The notes: generated from the sequence alone by a model not told the origin. 64,000 bases of DNA from 55-13 sp964501275 (GCA_964501275.1 CAZCSP010000013.1:28279-92278); one strand, 5' to 3'; counted from the first letter of the stretch, positions 7,554-15,659 are shown. Numbers and translations: made by a program.

Positions 7554-9379
7554 GGGGGTTGGGCGTTAGGTTTTGGGTTTTGGGGGTGGGCTTGCTGATC
7601 GTGGTTGGCTTGGCATTCGGCCACCCCATCCCCAAGTTCAACTTCCCGAGCAAGGCGCTCTCCAAGCTGATCGAGGCTCAGAAGGAGCTGGGTCTTTATA
7701 AGAAGAGTTTGGTGGAAGACGGGAAGTATGGGTGCTGTCTTAAGAAGCCGACGGACGGCTGCAATATGTGCGCGATCCAGACGGGGTCTTGCGCGTGCGC
7801 CGCGAACTTGGCCGCCGGGAAGGGAACCTGCGGCGAGTGCTTTGCGGGGTGGGCCAATGGGCGGGGACTGTTTGACCTGAAGACCTTTGGGATTGGCAAT
7901 CCTTTGGATATCCCGATCCTGCCTGCCGTCCAACAAGGGATGCAGGGAGTGCAGCAGGACAAGGAGAATGCCCACCTCAAGAAGTACAAAGCCCTGATGA
8001 TTGAATCCAAGCGGATCATGGTCGGGGAGAAGCGGTTCAATTGCTGCGTCGGCCAGGGCGGGTGCGACGAGTGCGCCCAGGAGCAGTATTGTGGGTGCTC
8101 GATCAATCTGGTTGAGGATATGAATAAGAAAAAAGGCGAAAAGATGGATGGTATCTGCGGCCAGTGCATCGACGGGCAGCACGCGGGCCACGGGCGGATC
8201 GCGGGCGTCGACCTGAAGCAGCATGTCCACCCGATGCCAGATGATATGGGGGCCATGCGGGGCGTCTTCACCTCCTCCATGTCCCAGGAGGCGAGCGGGA
8301 CCAGTTGGCTTCCGGCGAACTCGCCGATGCATATGGGGTCACTCGGCACCTTCAATGGTTGGGATATGAGCTATATGGGCTTGGCGACGGCGAATTGGGT
8401 GGATACAGGAGGTCGGCGCGGAGAGTCGCAGATGTTTGGCAATTCCATGCTGATGCTGATGGCCCAGCGGGAAAATTGGCAGGTGCGGTTCATGGGTTCT
8501 CTCGACCCGCTGACCAACGGGAAGAAGGGCTATCCCAATCTGTTCCAAACCGGGGAGACGGCGTTTGGCGAACCTCTGAAGGACCGTCAGCATCCGCACG
8601 ATGGGATCATGGAGTTGGCGGTCACTTATTCGTTTGATGTAAGTTCTGGCACAAAAGGATTCTTATATCTTGCGCCGGTTGGTGAGCCGGCTCTCGGCAC
8701 GGCGGCTTTCCAGCATCGCCCTAGCGCTTGGGAAAACCCGGAAGCTCCGATTAACCACCACTGGAACGACGGCACCCACATCAGTTCTGGTGTGGTGACG
8801 GCGGGAGTGAACTTGGCGGATCGATGGAAGATCGAGGGTTCGGTCTTCACGGGTCGAGAGCCGGATGAGAACCGCTGGGATATCGACCCGATCAAACTGG
8901 ATTCGGCGAGCGGGCGGCTGACTTTCAACCCGACGGCGGATTGGTCGTTGAGCGCCTCTTACGGATTCCTTCGCAGTCCTGAGACTTTGGAAGACGGGGA
9001 CCAGCATCGGTTGGCGTTCTCAGCTTTCCACCAGAGAGGCGATTGGTCTCTGGGGGCGATTTGGAGTCGGAATATCACTCACCATGGGGATACCGATGCG
9101 CTGGCGGTTGAGGCGTCTTACTCGACTTCGGCAGGCTCGCTGTTTGGGCGTTGGGAACGGGTGGAGAAGGATGAATTGGTTAATGTTCCTTCTGGAACTT
9201 ATACCATTAACAAGTTTACGCTTGGCGGAGTGCGGAACTTTGCAGTGCGGGATGGGTTCGAGTATGGGGTTGGGGCATATGTGGGCTTATACTCGTTCCC
9301 GTCGGCTTTGGATTCGTTCTATGGGCGGAATCCGGTGACGGTCGGGATGTTCTTGAGAGTGAGGCCGGGGAGGATGTAG
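7550..9379 (+). CDS. Outer-membrane beta-barrel with duplicated Cys-cluster N-terminal domain, copper locus
   Basis: 609 residues, GTG start overlapping the previous stop. Signal peptide residues 1-24. Two related cysteine modules follow. Module 1 (residues 62-97) has spacing CC-x7-C-x2-C-x6-C-x-C-x10-C-x2-C. Module 2 (165-206) has CC-x5-C-x2-C-x5-C-x-C-x19-C-x2-C. A His/Met-rich linker (HAGHG, HVHPMPDDMGAM) joins them to about 370 residues of alternating strands (MLMLMAQRENWQVRFMGSLD, YGVGAYVGLYSF) ending in a barrel-like terminus. The barrel half resembles CopB/PcoB-type porins in position and style. I know of no named family with this Cys module. Expected location: outer membrane, Cys modules periplasmic. 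The first codons coincide with a heptad-type repeat arm. Confidence 0.75.
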   Translation: MRGLGVRFWVLGVGLLIVVGLAFGHPIPKFNFPSKALSKLIEAQKELGLYKKSLVEDGKYGCCLKKPTDGCNMCAIQTGSCACAANLAAGKGTCGECFAGWANGRGLFDLKTFGIGNPLDIPILPAVQQGMQGVQQDKENAHLKKYKALMIESKRIMVGEKRFNCCVGQGGCDECAQEQYCGCSINLVEDMNKKKGEKMDGICGQCIDGQHAGHGRIAGVDLKQHVHPMPDDMGAMRGVFTSSMSQEASGTSWLPANSPMHMGSLGTFNGWDMSYMGLATANWVDTGGRRGESQMFGNSMLMLMAQRENWQVRFMGSLDPLTNGKKGYPNLFQTGETAFGEPLKDRQHPHDGIMELAVTYSFDVSSGTKGFLYLAPVGEPALGTAAFQHRPSAWENPEAPINHHWNDGTHISSGVVTAGVNLADRWKIEGSVFTGREPDENRWDIDPIKLDSASGRLTFNPTADWSLSASYGFLRSPETLEDGDQHRLAFSAFHQRGDWSLGAIWSRNITHHGDTDALAVEASYSTSAGSLFGRWERVEKDELVNVPSGTYTINKFTLGGVRNFAVRDGFEYGVGAYVGLYSFPSALDSFYGRNPVTVGMFLRVRPGRM

Positions 9380-9402
9380 ACCCTTTTCGCCGATCCTTCG
9401 GT

Positions 9403-9486
9403 GGTGCTGTGCGGTCCTCGGTGGTTCTATCTGTGTCATTGGAAGGAAACCACCGGAGAACACCGAGGGCCACCGAAGGAGGATTA
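9403..9486. repeat. Inverted repeat, CCACCGA-word family, imperfect copy
   Basis: Left arm TCGGTGGTGCTGTGCGGTCC, right arm ACACCGAGGGCCACCGAAGG. It is an imperfect relative of the perfect 34-bp inverted repeat at 37522-37605. Confidence 0.7.
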
Positions 9487-9553
9487 ACTACGAACTCTCG
9501 GCTCCCCGGACCTGGAGGTCCAGGCTACGTTTTTGATACGCTAAGGAAAATTG

Positions 9554-9757
9554 ATGAAAACAACTTTGAATGTAACCGGAATGACATGCGCGATGTGCGC
9601 CAAGCATGTGGGCGAGGCGATTGAGTCGGTGGAGGGCGTGACGAACGTGGAGGTCGATCTGGCTTCGGGCGTCGCCACTTTTGAGCTTGGCTCAGGCTCT
9701 ATGGAGAAGATTATCGAGGCGATTGAGGAGGAGGGGTATGAGGCTGTAGAGGCTTGA
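9554..9757 (+). CDS. copZ: Copper chaperone, single heavy-metal-associated domain (CopZ-like)
   Basis: 67 residues forming one HMA ferredoxin-like fold. The metal site is GMTCAMC at residues 10-16, the family's MxCxxC. The rest of the domain is intact (VEGVTNVEVDLASGVATFEL; final helix IIEAIEEEGYEAVEA). ATG at 9554 preferred over TTG at 9551; AAGGA lies 6-10 bases upstream. CopZ proteins bind Cu(I) in the cytoplasm and hand it to the ATPase, here encoded 167 bases downstream. The Ala-Met between the two cysteines is an ordinary variation. Confidence 0.9.
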   Translation: MKTTLNVTGMTCAMCAKHVGEAIESVEGVTNVEVDLASGVATFELGSGSMEKIIEAIEEEGYEAVEA

Positions 9758-9760
9758 CAA

Positions 9761-9839
9761 GCGGGTGAGGTCCTTCGACTCGCGACCAGTGAGCGGTCTA
9801 GCTACCGCCTTCTGCTGGCTCGCTCAGGATGACGCCGTG
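9761..9839. repeat. Dispersed repeat (copy also at 60413-60491)
   Basis: Contains GAGGTCCTTCGACTCGCGACC and GCTCGCTCAGGATGACGCC, which occur as reverse complement at 60413-60491. The end words resemble the 'TCATCCTGAGC...GAAGGA' repeats common in several soil phyla. Confidence 0.7.
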
Positions 9840-9923
9840 CAGTTTGAATAGAACGAACCTATGCACGACCTTTTTTGAACCACAGATGACGCAGATTTTC
9901 GCTGATGAGATTGGATAGAGCAA

Positions 9924-12110
9924 ATGAACACCCATGCTGAACACCACGAAACCACCTTGGATATCGAGGGGATGACTTGCGCTTCTTGTGTGCGGCGGGT
10001 GGAGAAGGCTTTGGCGAAGACGGAGGGGGTGGAGTCGGCGAATGTGAATTTTGCTACCAACCAGGCTGTCGTCGTCCACTCGGACCACCTGGGACATGAT
10101 GTACTGAAGAAGGCGGTGGAGGGGGCGGGATATGGGGTGAGGGAGCCTCAGGACATCCATACCCATCACTCTGCCAGTGAACACGCCGAGCATCTTCGCC
10201 TGGAGTCCGAGGCGGAGATGGGCAAGATGCGGCGGAACTTGGGCATGGCGATCGCGCTCACGGTCCCGGTGGTCGCGGTCTCCATGCTGTGGCATCCTCG
10301 CCCGGAGTGGGCGAATATGATTCTCATGGTTCTCTCGACCTTCGTCATCTTCGGCAACGGAGGGCAGTTCTTCATCGCGGCGCTGAAGGCCCTGCGGCAT
10401 GGGAGCACGACGATGGACACCCTGATCGCGATGGGGGCGGGGGCGGCTTGGGGTTACAGCACCTACTCGCTCTTCGCCCACTCCGGCCATGCCCATTTGC
10501 AGAGCGAGCATATCTACTACGAGACCGGGGCGGCGATCGTGACCCTGATCCTAGTCGGGAAGTATCTGGAGGCGAAGGCGAAGACGCGGATGTCGGACGC
10601 GATTCGGAAGTTGGCTGGCCTTGCCCCCAAGGAGGCTTGGGTGGTCTTGCCTAGCGGGGAGGAGGTCTTGCGCCCGCTGGACCAAATCAAGGTGGGCGAC
10701 TTCCTTCGGGTGAAGCCAGGGGAGCGGGTGGCGGTGGATGGCGTGGTGGAGAGCGGCGAATCCTATGTGGACGAATCCATGATCTCGGGCGAGCCGATTC
10801 CGGTGGCGAAAAAAGAGGGCGACCGGGTGACAGGCGGGACGGTGAACGAGGCGGGGTCGTTTGTCTTTCGGGCGGAGAAGGTCGGGTCGGACACGATGCT
10901 GGCCCAGATCGCGAAGATGGTTGCGCGAGCCCAAGGCTCAAAAGCGCCGATGCAGGGGTTGGCGGATCGGGTGAGTTCGATCTTCGTTCCCATCGTCATC
11001 TTGATCGCCTTAGGCACGTTTGCCGGGTATCTGCTCACCGGGCACAGCCTGGACCAGGCAGTGCTTCCCGCGGTGGCGGTTTTGGTGATCGCTTGCCCGT
11101 GCGCTCTGGGGCTGGCGACTCCTACCGCGCTGATGGTCGGGACCGGGCGCGGGGCGGAGTTGGGCATCTTGGTGAAGGATGGCGAGGCGCTGGAGCGGGC
11201 GGGGCGGATTCAGACGGTGCTGCTAGACAAGACCGGAACCCTGACCGTGGGCAAGCCCCAACTGACCGACGTTAAGGCCTTGAACGGCTGGTCGGAGGAT
11301 GAGGCGTTGGCCCAGGCGGCCTCCTTGGAGAGCCAGAGCGAACATCCGATTGCCCGGGCGATGGTAGCTGGGGCGGTTGATCGGGGGTTGGCTTTGCGAC
11401 CGGTTTCCGGGTTCCAGGCTTTGGTTGGACGCGGTATATCGGGTGTGGTGGATGGCCAGCGACTGGAGATCGTGCGGGCGGAGATCGGGTTGGAGGGCGT
11501 GGAGGCCCTGGAGAAGGAAGGGAAGACGGTCTTCTCCGCTACCCGTGAAGATGGGGCGCGGGCGATTTTTGCGGTCAGCGACGTGGTCTCCCCCACCAGC
11601 GCCCAGGCTGTTTCTGAACTCAAGGCCCTGGGCATCCATCCGGTGATGGTGACGGGCGACAATCGGGCGACCGGGGAGGCGGTGGCGGCTCAAGTGGGGA
11701 TCGACGAAGTGGAGGCGCAGGTTTTGCCCGAAGACAAGGCGAATATCGCGGCCCGCTACCAGCAACAGGGGCCGACGGCGATGGTGGGAGACGGCATCAA
11801 CGATGCCCCGGCTCTTGCCCAAGCCGACCTGGGCATTGCGATGGAGGAGGGGACGGATGTGGCGATGGAGACCGCCGGGATCACACTGTTGCGCTCCGAC
11901 CTGCGCGGGGTGCCGCTTGCGATCCGGCTATCGAAGGCGACGTTGGGGACCATTAAGAGCAACCTCTTCTGGGCGTTCGTCTACAACGTCGTCATGATCC
12001 CGCTGGCGGCTTTGGGGATTTTGAGTCCCATGCTGGCGGCGGCGGCGATGGCCCTGTCGAGCGTGTCGGTGATTCTGAATTCCTTGCGGCTGCGGCGGTT
12101 TGCGGGATGA
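9924..12110 (+). CDS. copA: Cu(I)-translocating P1B-type ATPase
   Basis: 728 residues, full length. One N-terminal HMA domain (GMTCASC, C19 and C22) and a His-rich linker (HTHHSASEHAEH) precede eight membrane helices. Helix 6 has CPC (IACPCALGLATP, near residue 391). Phosphorylation site DKTGTLT (Asp near 435), nucleotide-domain HP motif (SEHPIARA), hinge GDGINDAPALAQAD (near 622), and YNVVMIP in the last helices define the Cu(I) class. It pumps copper out of the cytoplasm using ATP. It is the last gene of the copper locus, directly after the CopZ-like gene. No CueR or CsoR regulator lies nearby, so control is from elsewhere. Confidence 0.95.
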   Translation: MNTHAEHHETTLDIEGMTCASCVRRVEKALAKTEGVESANVNFATNQAVVVHSDHLGHDVLKKAVEGAGYGVREPQDIHTHHSASEHAEHLRLESEAEMGKMRRNLGMAIALTVPVVAVSMLWHPRPEWANMILMVLSTFVIFGNGGQFFIAALKALRHGSTTMDTLIAMGAGAAWGYSTYSLFAHSGHAHLQSEHIYYETGAAIVTLILVGKYLEAKAKTRMSDAIRKLAGLAPKEAWVVLPSGEEVLRPLDQIKVGDFLRVKPGERVAVDGVVESGESYVDESMISGEPIPVAKKEGDRVTGGTVNEAGSFVFRAEKVGSDTMLAQIAKMVARAQGSKAPMQGLADRVSSIFVPIVILIALGTFAGYLLTGHSLDQAVLPAVAVLVIACPCALGLATPTALMVGTGRGAELGILVKDGEALERAGRIQTVLLDKTGTLTVGKPQLTDVKALNGWSEDEALAQAASLESQSEHPIARAMVAGAVDRGLALRPVSGFQALVGRGISGVVDGQRLEIVRAEIGLEGVEALEKEGKTVFSATREDGARAIFAVSDVVSPTSAQAVSELKALGIHPVMVTGDNRATGEAVAAQVGIDEVEAQVLPEDKANIAARYQQQGPTAMVGDGINDAPALAQADLGIAMEEGTDVAMETAGITLLRSDLRGVPLAIRLSKATLGTIKSNLFWAFVYNVVMIPLAALGILSPMLAAAAMALSSVSVILNSLRLRRFAG

Positions 12111-12179
12111 GTTCGCGCAGCTAATGCTGCCTTCCCGAACGGGAATCACCACCAACGCACGAAGGAATGGAGGCGCCAT

Positions 12180-12300
12180 CTGTAGCCTGGCCGTCCACGT
12201 TCGAGTCCTCCAGGTCCGAGGGTCTTGTAGTCGTCGCAACGCTTGTGGTTAGACGGCGGCAAAATGCATCCGCCGCCTACAGGGACAATGTCAACGGTGA
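12180..12300. repeat. Two different dispersed repeats side by side
   Basis: 12180-12237 matches the GGACCTGGGGGTCCAGGCTAC family (copies near 9500 and 30700). 12248-12285 carries ACGGCGGCAAAATGCATCCG followed by CCGCCTACAG, the family found at 18168-18520, 30614-30693 and 43960-43990. Confidence 0.75.
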
Positions 12301-12360
12301 AGGCGCGGCGAATCCACTGTGAAACGCTGCATCCGCCATAGAGCTTAGATCCACAAATAA

Positions 12361-12392
12361 AAAAGCCCGCAAGCAACTGCTTGCGGGCTTTT
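12361..12392. terminator. Bidirectional intrinsic terminator
   Basis: A 14-bp perfect stem AAAAGCCCGCAAGC / GCTTGCGGGCTTTT with a 4-base loop. T-runs are present in both directions. It ends the DEAD-box helicase transcript on the minus strand, just 10 bases past its stop codon. Confidence 0.92.
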
Positions 12393-12402
12393 GTCTCTTG
12401 CC

Positions 12403-13953
12403 TTATCTTCGGGGTTTGCCGAAGCGCTTGGGGCCGGAGCGGGTTCCTCCGTAGGCGGGGCGGTCGGTTCGGTTGCCGTTGTTTCCGCCGATGCCGGGGC
12501 GATGGGCCTGGGGGCTGGAGGAGTTGCCGGTTCGGGGTTGGCCGTTGTGCTGGCTGTTTCCGGGGGCGGGCTTGGCCCACCGAGGCTTCTTCTCCACCTT
12601 TTGGAACTGCTTGGGCGTTCCGATGGGCTTGGGTCGCTCGTGCTTCACCGGGGCCGTGGCCTCAACCGGAGGGGTGGGGGTGACGTCGCGGGGCTTCTTG
12701 GGCGAGAACGGCCTTTGATCTCTCGATCTTGGAGCCGGAGCTTCGGGACGCTCGGGTCGGTTGTTGCTTCGGAAGCCCTGGGGCTTGAGGTTAGGCCGAT
12801 CTGAATTTTGGCGAGGGGCTCGGCGAACTTCGGGGAGCGATCCGGTGATCACCGACAGTTCCTTGCCGATCAGCCGCTCGATCTGACGAACGTCGCGGTG
12901 CTGCTCGGGAAGGGCGAAGGTGACGGCTCGGCCCGTTGCGCCAGCTCGACCGGTTCGGCCGATTCGGTGTACGTAGTCTTCGATGCAGTCGGGAAGGTCG
13001 TAGTTGATGACCAACTCGATGTCCTTCACGTCGATGCCTCGCGCCGCGATATCGGTGGCGACCAAGACCCGGAACTCGCCGGACTTGAATCCAGCCAGAG
13101 CCGCCTTGCGCTGGGCAAGGGTTCGGTCGGAGTGGAGTTCAGCCGCGCTGATCCCGAGGTCGCGCACGTTTCGGGCCACCTTTCGGGCGCCGTGGCGAGT
13201 TCGCGAGAAGACCAGAACGGTCCCGTTGTTCTCGTACAGCACGGAGCTGAGGAGGTCGGGCTTCCGATCCTTCTCGACCATGTGAACCTCCTGCTCGACC
13301 AGTTCGGTCGGAGTCCCCTGAGGGGTGACTTCGACTCGGACGGGATCGGTCAGGTAGTTGTTGGCGAGGTCGTTGACCTCTTTGGCCATGGTCGCGGAGA
13401 ACAGCATCGTCTGCCGCTTGGCGGGAACCTGGTCCAGGATGTGCTTGACGATGGGCGCAAACCCCATGTCGAACATGCGGTCGGCCTCGTCCAGCACCAC
13501 CATCGAGACGAATCTCAGGGTGCAGGTCTTTTGGTAAAGGTGGTCCTTCAGGCGGCCAGGAGTCGCGACGATCACGTTGGGCCGTCGGCGGAGGTCGTTG
13601 ACCTGTCGGTTCATGGGAGCGCCGCCGATGAGGACGGCCGTCTTCAGCCCGAGGGCCGAACCTACCTTCTTCAACTCTTCATCGATCTGAAGGGCGAGCT
13701 CGCGGGTGGGAGCAAGGATCAGGGCCATGCCCTGGTTGCTGAGTAATTTTTGAATCATCGGAAGACCAAATGCAAAGGTCTTTCCGGTGCCCGTCTGCGC
13801 GATGCCAATGACATCTCGGCCCGCCAGGGCATGGGGAATCGCTTCGGCCTGAATGGGGGTAGGCGTGGTAAAGCCTAGCTTGTCCAGTTGGCGGTTAATT
13901 TCGGGGGACAGCTCCAGGCAGCCGAAAGCGGTTGTTGTTAGTGTGGGATTCAT
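12403..13953 (-). CDS. DEAD-box ATP-dependent RNA helicase (RhlE-like)
   Basis: 516 residues. Q motif FTTPTPIQAEAIP, motif I AQTGTGKT, motif II DEAD in VVLDEADRMFDMGF, motif III SAT in LFSATMA, motif VI HRIGRTGRAG. The core ends around residue 370. A basic, Pro/Asn/Arg-rich tail of about 140 residues follows (RSNNRPERPEAP, GKPRR end), as in RhlE and cold-shock helicases, probably for RNA binding. Likely roles are ribosome assembly or mRNA turnover. It is a single-gene unit closed by the terminator at 12361. It is divergent from rplJL, which are 496 bases away. Confidence 0.93.
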   Translation of the reverse strand: MNPTLTTTAFGCLELSPEINRQLDKLGFTTPTPIQAEAIPHALAGRDVIGIAQTGTGKTFAFGLPMIQKLLSNQGMALILAPTRELALQIDEELKKVGSALGLKTAVLIGGAPMNRQVNDLRRRPNVIVATPGRLKDHLYQKTCTLRFVSMVVLDEADRMFDMGFAPIVKHILDQVPAKRQTMLFSATMAKEVNDLANNYLTDPVRVEVTPQGTPTELVEQEVHMVEKDRKPDLLSSVLYENNGTVLVFSRTRHGARKVARNVRDLGISAAELHSDRTLAQRKAALAGFKSGEFRVLVATDIAARGIDVKDIELVINYDLPDCIEDYVHRIGRTGRAGATGRAVTFALPEQHRDVRQIERLIGKELSVITGSLPEVRRAPRQNSDRPNLKPQGFRSNNRPERPEAPAPRSRDQRPFSPKKPRDVTPTPPVEATAPVKHERPKPIGTPKQFQKVEKKPRWAKPAPGNSQHNGQPRTGNSSSPQAHRPGIGGNNGNRTDRPAYGGTRSGPKRFGKPRR

Positions 13954-14250
13954 TAGAAAACGTCCCGAGAACCGGGACTGGCGTAAGTATGACAGGTTGG
14001 GGGAGGGCGTTAGGGCATTTGGCGTGAATGCGTGATGAAAGTGATGTGGGTAGGGTGAGGAATCTGGAAAGTACCGTAGTTAGCCCAGTTGGGACGGTTG
14101 CGATCCTAGCCTCCTCAAAGGGGCCAGGATCGCTTCTTGTTGCAAGCCTCTCACGGCATTGCGGGGTTCTCACGAACTCACCTCGATCACGCAGTCATCC
14201 CAAAGCCAGGTCCCAACAATCGCCTTCCCCGATGTGCCATAATCTCCGCA
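13954..14250. other. Intergenic region between helicase and rplJ leader
   Basis: No gene seen. It holds heptad-like words (GGCGTTAGGGCATTTGGCGT near 14010) and a hairpin with 8-bp arms GCGATCCT (14100-14107) and AGGATCGC (14126-14133). CATAAT at 14238-14243 could be the -10 element for rplJ, but no good -35 element lies at the right distance. Confidence 0.45.
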
Positions 14251-14320
14251 CACTCTGAAGACAGCCGGTGGCATGAAGCCGTAATCGACCTATCTGGGTC
14301 GGCCAGCCGAGGGGATGGTA
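14251..14320 (+). promoter_or_regulatory. Ribosomal protein L10 leader
   Basis: The segment reads GAAGACAGCCGGTGGC at 14256-14271 and GGCCAGCCGAGGGG at about 14301-14314. These match the conserved halves of the L10 leader ('AGACAGnnGGUG' and 'nnCCGAGG'). The leader is bound by L10-(L7/L12) to repress its own operon. It lies 130-200 bases ahead of rplJ, the normal place. Confidence 0.75.
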
Positions 14321-14330
14321 TTGAAGAATT

Positions 14331-14354
14331 TGGACCGCCGATCTCCAGATCGGC
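14331..14354. repeat. Palindromic repeat copied at 57251-57274
   Basis: 24 identical bases occur at both places, centred on GCCGATCTCCAGATCGGC, which is itself a hairpin. Here it lies inside the rplJ 5' leader, between the L10-binding part and the attenuator. Confidence 0.8.
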
Positions 14355-14377
14355 TTCTCCGGTCTGGGACCGGGGCC

Positions 14378-14423
14378 GAGGGCTTCCGCCAACCACCTCC
14401 GGCGGAAGCCCTCGCTGTTTTTT
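14378..14423 (+). terminator. Intrinsic terminator/attenuator upstream of rplJ
   Basis: A 13-bp perfect stem GAGGGCTTCCGCC (14378-14390) / GGCGGAAGCCCTC (14401-14413) is followed by a T-run at 14418-14423. It lies within the rplJ leader, so it probably attenuates rplJL in response to L10 binding. Confidence 0.85.
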
Positions 14424-14449
14424 CAGAGACGTAAGGTGCGAATAACCAT

Positions 14450-15133
14450 ATGCCAACCGCAGAAAAATCACGCACAATCGAGCAAGCCAAGGAGTGGTAT
14501 TCCAAGTCCGTCGGCGTAGTCTTCACCGACTACAGCGGACTGAAAGTGAAGCAGATGCAGGAGCTTCGCCGGAACCTTCGATCGAAGGGCGGCGAGATCC
14601 ATGTTCTGAAGAACACCCTCTTCCGAATCGCCGCCGGCGACGACGTGGAGAACATGCCTTCGGAGCTTCACAACGGAACCACGGCCATCACGTTCGTCTT
14701 TGAAAACGAAGCCGAATGCGCCAAGGTTCTGCTCGATTATGCCAAGTCAAGCAAAGTCCTGAAAGTGAAGGGCGGTTACTTTGGCAAGGCGTTCACCGCA
14801 AAGGAAGTCGAGGCGCTCTCCGAACTGCCACCGCGCGATGTTCTCATCGCCCAGGTGATCGGAGCCATCGCCGCGCCGCTCAGCAACCTCGTTGGAACCA
14901 TCGAAGCCCTTTATGCGGACCCGATCCGTGTCATTGGCGCCGTGTCCGATAAGGTCGCCGAGGGAAGTCCCGTTCCCGAGGCCAAGGCTGAAGAGGCCGC
15001 TCCCGTAGCAGAGGAAGCTCCGGCTGCAGAAGCTGAGACTCCCGCCGAAACGCCAGCAGAAGAAACCCCCGCCGCAGAAGCTCCCGCCGAGGAGCCTGCG
15101 CCCGACGCGAATTCCGAGGAGAAGGCTGAATAG
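14450..15133 (+). CDS. rplJ: 50S ribosomal protein L10 with acidic Ala/Pro/Glu tail
   Basis: 227 residues against the usual 165-175. The first 170 are ordinary L10: MPTAEKSRTIEQAKEWYSKS, VVFTDYSGLKVKQMQELR, HVLKNTLFRIA, and the C-terminal helix that carries L7/L12 dimers. The extra 50 residues are a low-complexity A/E/P tail (EETPAAEAPAEEPAP). L10 anchors the ribosomal stalk and represses its own operon through the leader upstream. ATG at 14450, with GTAAGG 10-15 bases before it. rplL follows after 40 bases. Confidence 0.95.
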   Translation: MPTAEKSRTIEQAKEWYSKSVGVVFTDYSGLKVKQMQELRRNLRSKGGEIHVLKNTLFRIAAGDDVENMPSELHNGTTAITFVFENEAECAKVLLDYAKSSKVLKVKGGYFGKAFTAKEVEALSELPPRDVLIAQVIGAIAAPLSNLVGTIEALYADPIRVIGAVSDKVAEGSPVPEAKAEEAAPVAEEAPAAEAETPAETPAEETPAAEAPAEEPAPDANSEEKAE

Positions 15134-15173
15134 CCGCCTCATCCCCTAACCGTATTACGGAGAACCAAAACAA

Positions 15174-15569
15174 ATGGCAACCACAGTTGAGAACCTAGTA
15201 GATACCATCAGCGGCCTGACCGCCCTTGAGCTCAGCGAGCTGAAGAAGGCCCTGGAAGACAAGTTCGGCGTCACCGCCGCCGCTCCCGCCTTCAACCCGG
15301 CCATGTTCGCCGGTATGGGCGGTGGCGCAGGAGCCGCCGCTCCTGCCGAGGAAGAGAAGACCGAGTTCGACGTCATCCTGGCCGCCGCCGGCGATGCCAA
15401 GCTGAACGTCATCAAGGTCGTCCGCGAGATCACCGGCCTGGGCCTGAAGGAAGCCAAGGACCTGGTCGACGGCGCTCCCCAGCCCATCAAGCAGGGCGTC
15501 GGCAAGGACGAGGCCGACAAGATCAAGAAGCAGGTCGAAGAGGCCGGCGCGAAGGTCGAAGTCAAGTAA
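15174..15569 (+). CDS. rplL: 50S ribosomal protein L7/L12
   Basis: 131 residues. N-terminal dimerisation helices (LVDTISGLTALELSELKKAL), Ala/Gly-rich hinge (AGMGGGAGAAAPAEEEKTEF) and the compact C-terminal domain (IKVVREITGLGLKEAKDLVD, EEAGAKVEVK). It recruits and stimulates translation factors on the stalk. Strong AGGAG-like site CGGAGAAC upstream. It is second in the operon with rplJ and is closed by an intrinsic terminator 10 bases past the stop. No rpoB follows, unlike in many bacteria. Confidence 0.97.
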   Translation: MATTVENLVDTISGLTALELSELKKALEDKFGVTAAAPAFNPAMFAGMGGGAGAAAPAEEEKTEFDVILAAAGDAKLNVIKVVREITGLGLKEAKDLVDGAPQPIKQGVGKDEADKIKKQVEEAGAKVEVK

Positions 15570-15579
15570 GGCCTTTGTA

Positions 15580-15616
15580 AAGCCTGCGCTCCCATTTTGG
15601 GGGCGCAGGCTTTTTT
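15580..15616 (+). terminator. Intrinsic terminator of rplJL
   Basis: 14-bp stem AAGCCTGCGCTCCC / GGGGGCGCAGGCTT (one T-G pair) with a 5-base loop, then T6. Confidence 0.93.
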
Positions 15617-15659
15617 GTTTTTTGGGGGAGATTGAGTTTGGCTGTACTTACTACAGACT

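Noticed and set aside
12196..12215. tRNA T-arm-like GTTCGAGTCC
   Set aside because: It is part of the dispersed GGACCTGGAGGTCC repeat; no acceptor stem or anticodon arm can be drawn.
12808..13746. 312-codon open frame on the + strand
   Set aside because: It is antisense to the DEAD-box helicase and has no signal, motif or ribosome site; high GC makes long shadow frames common.
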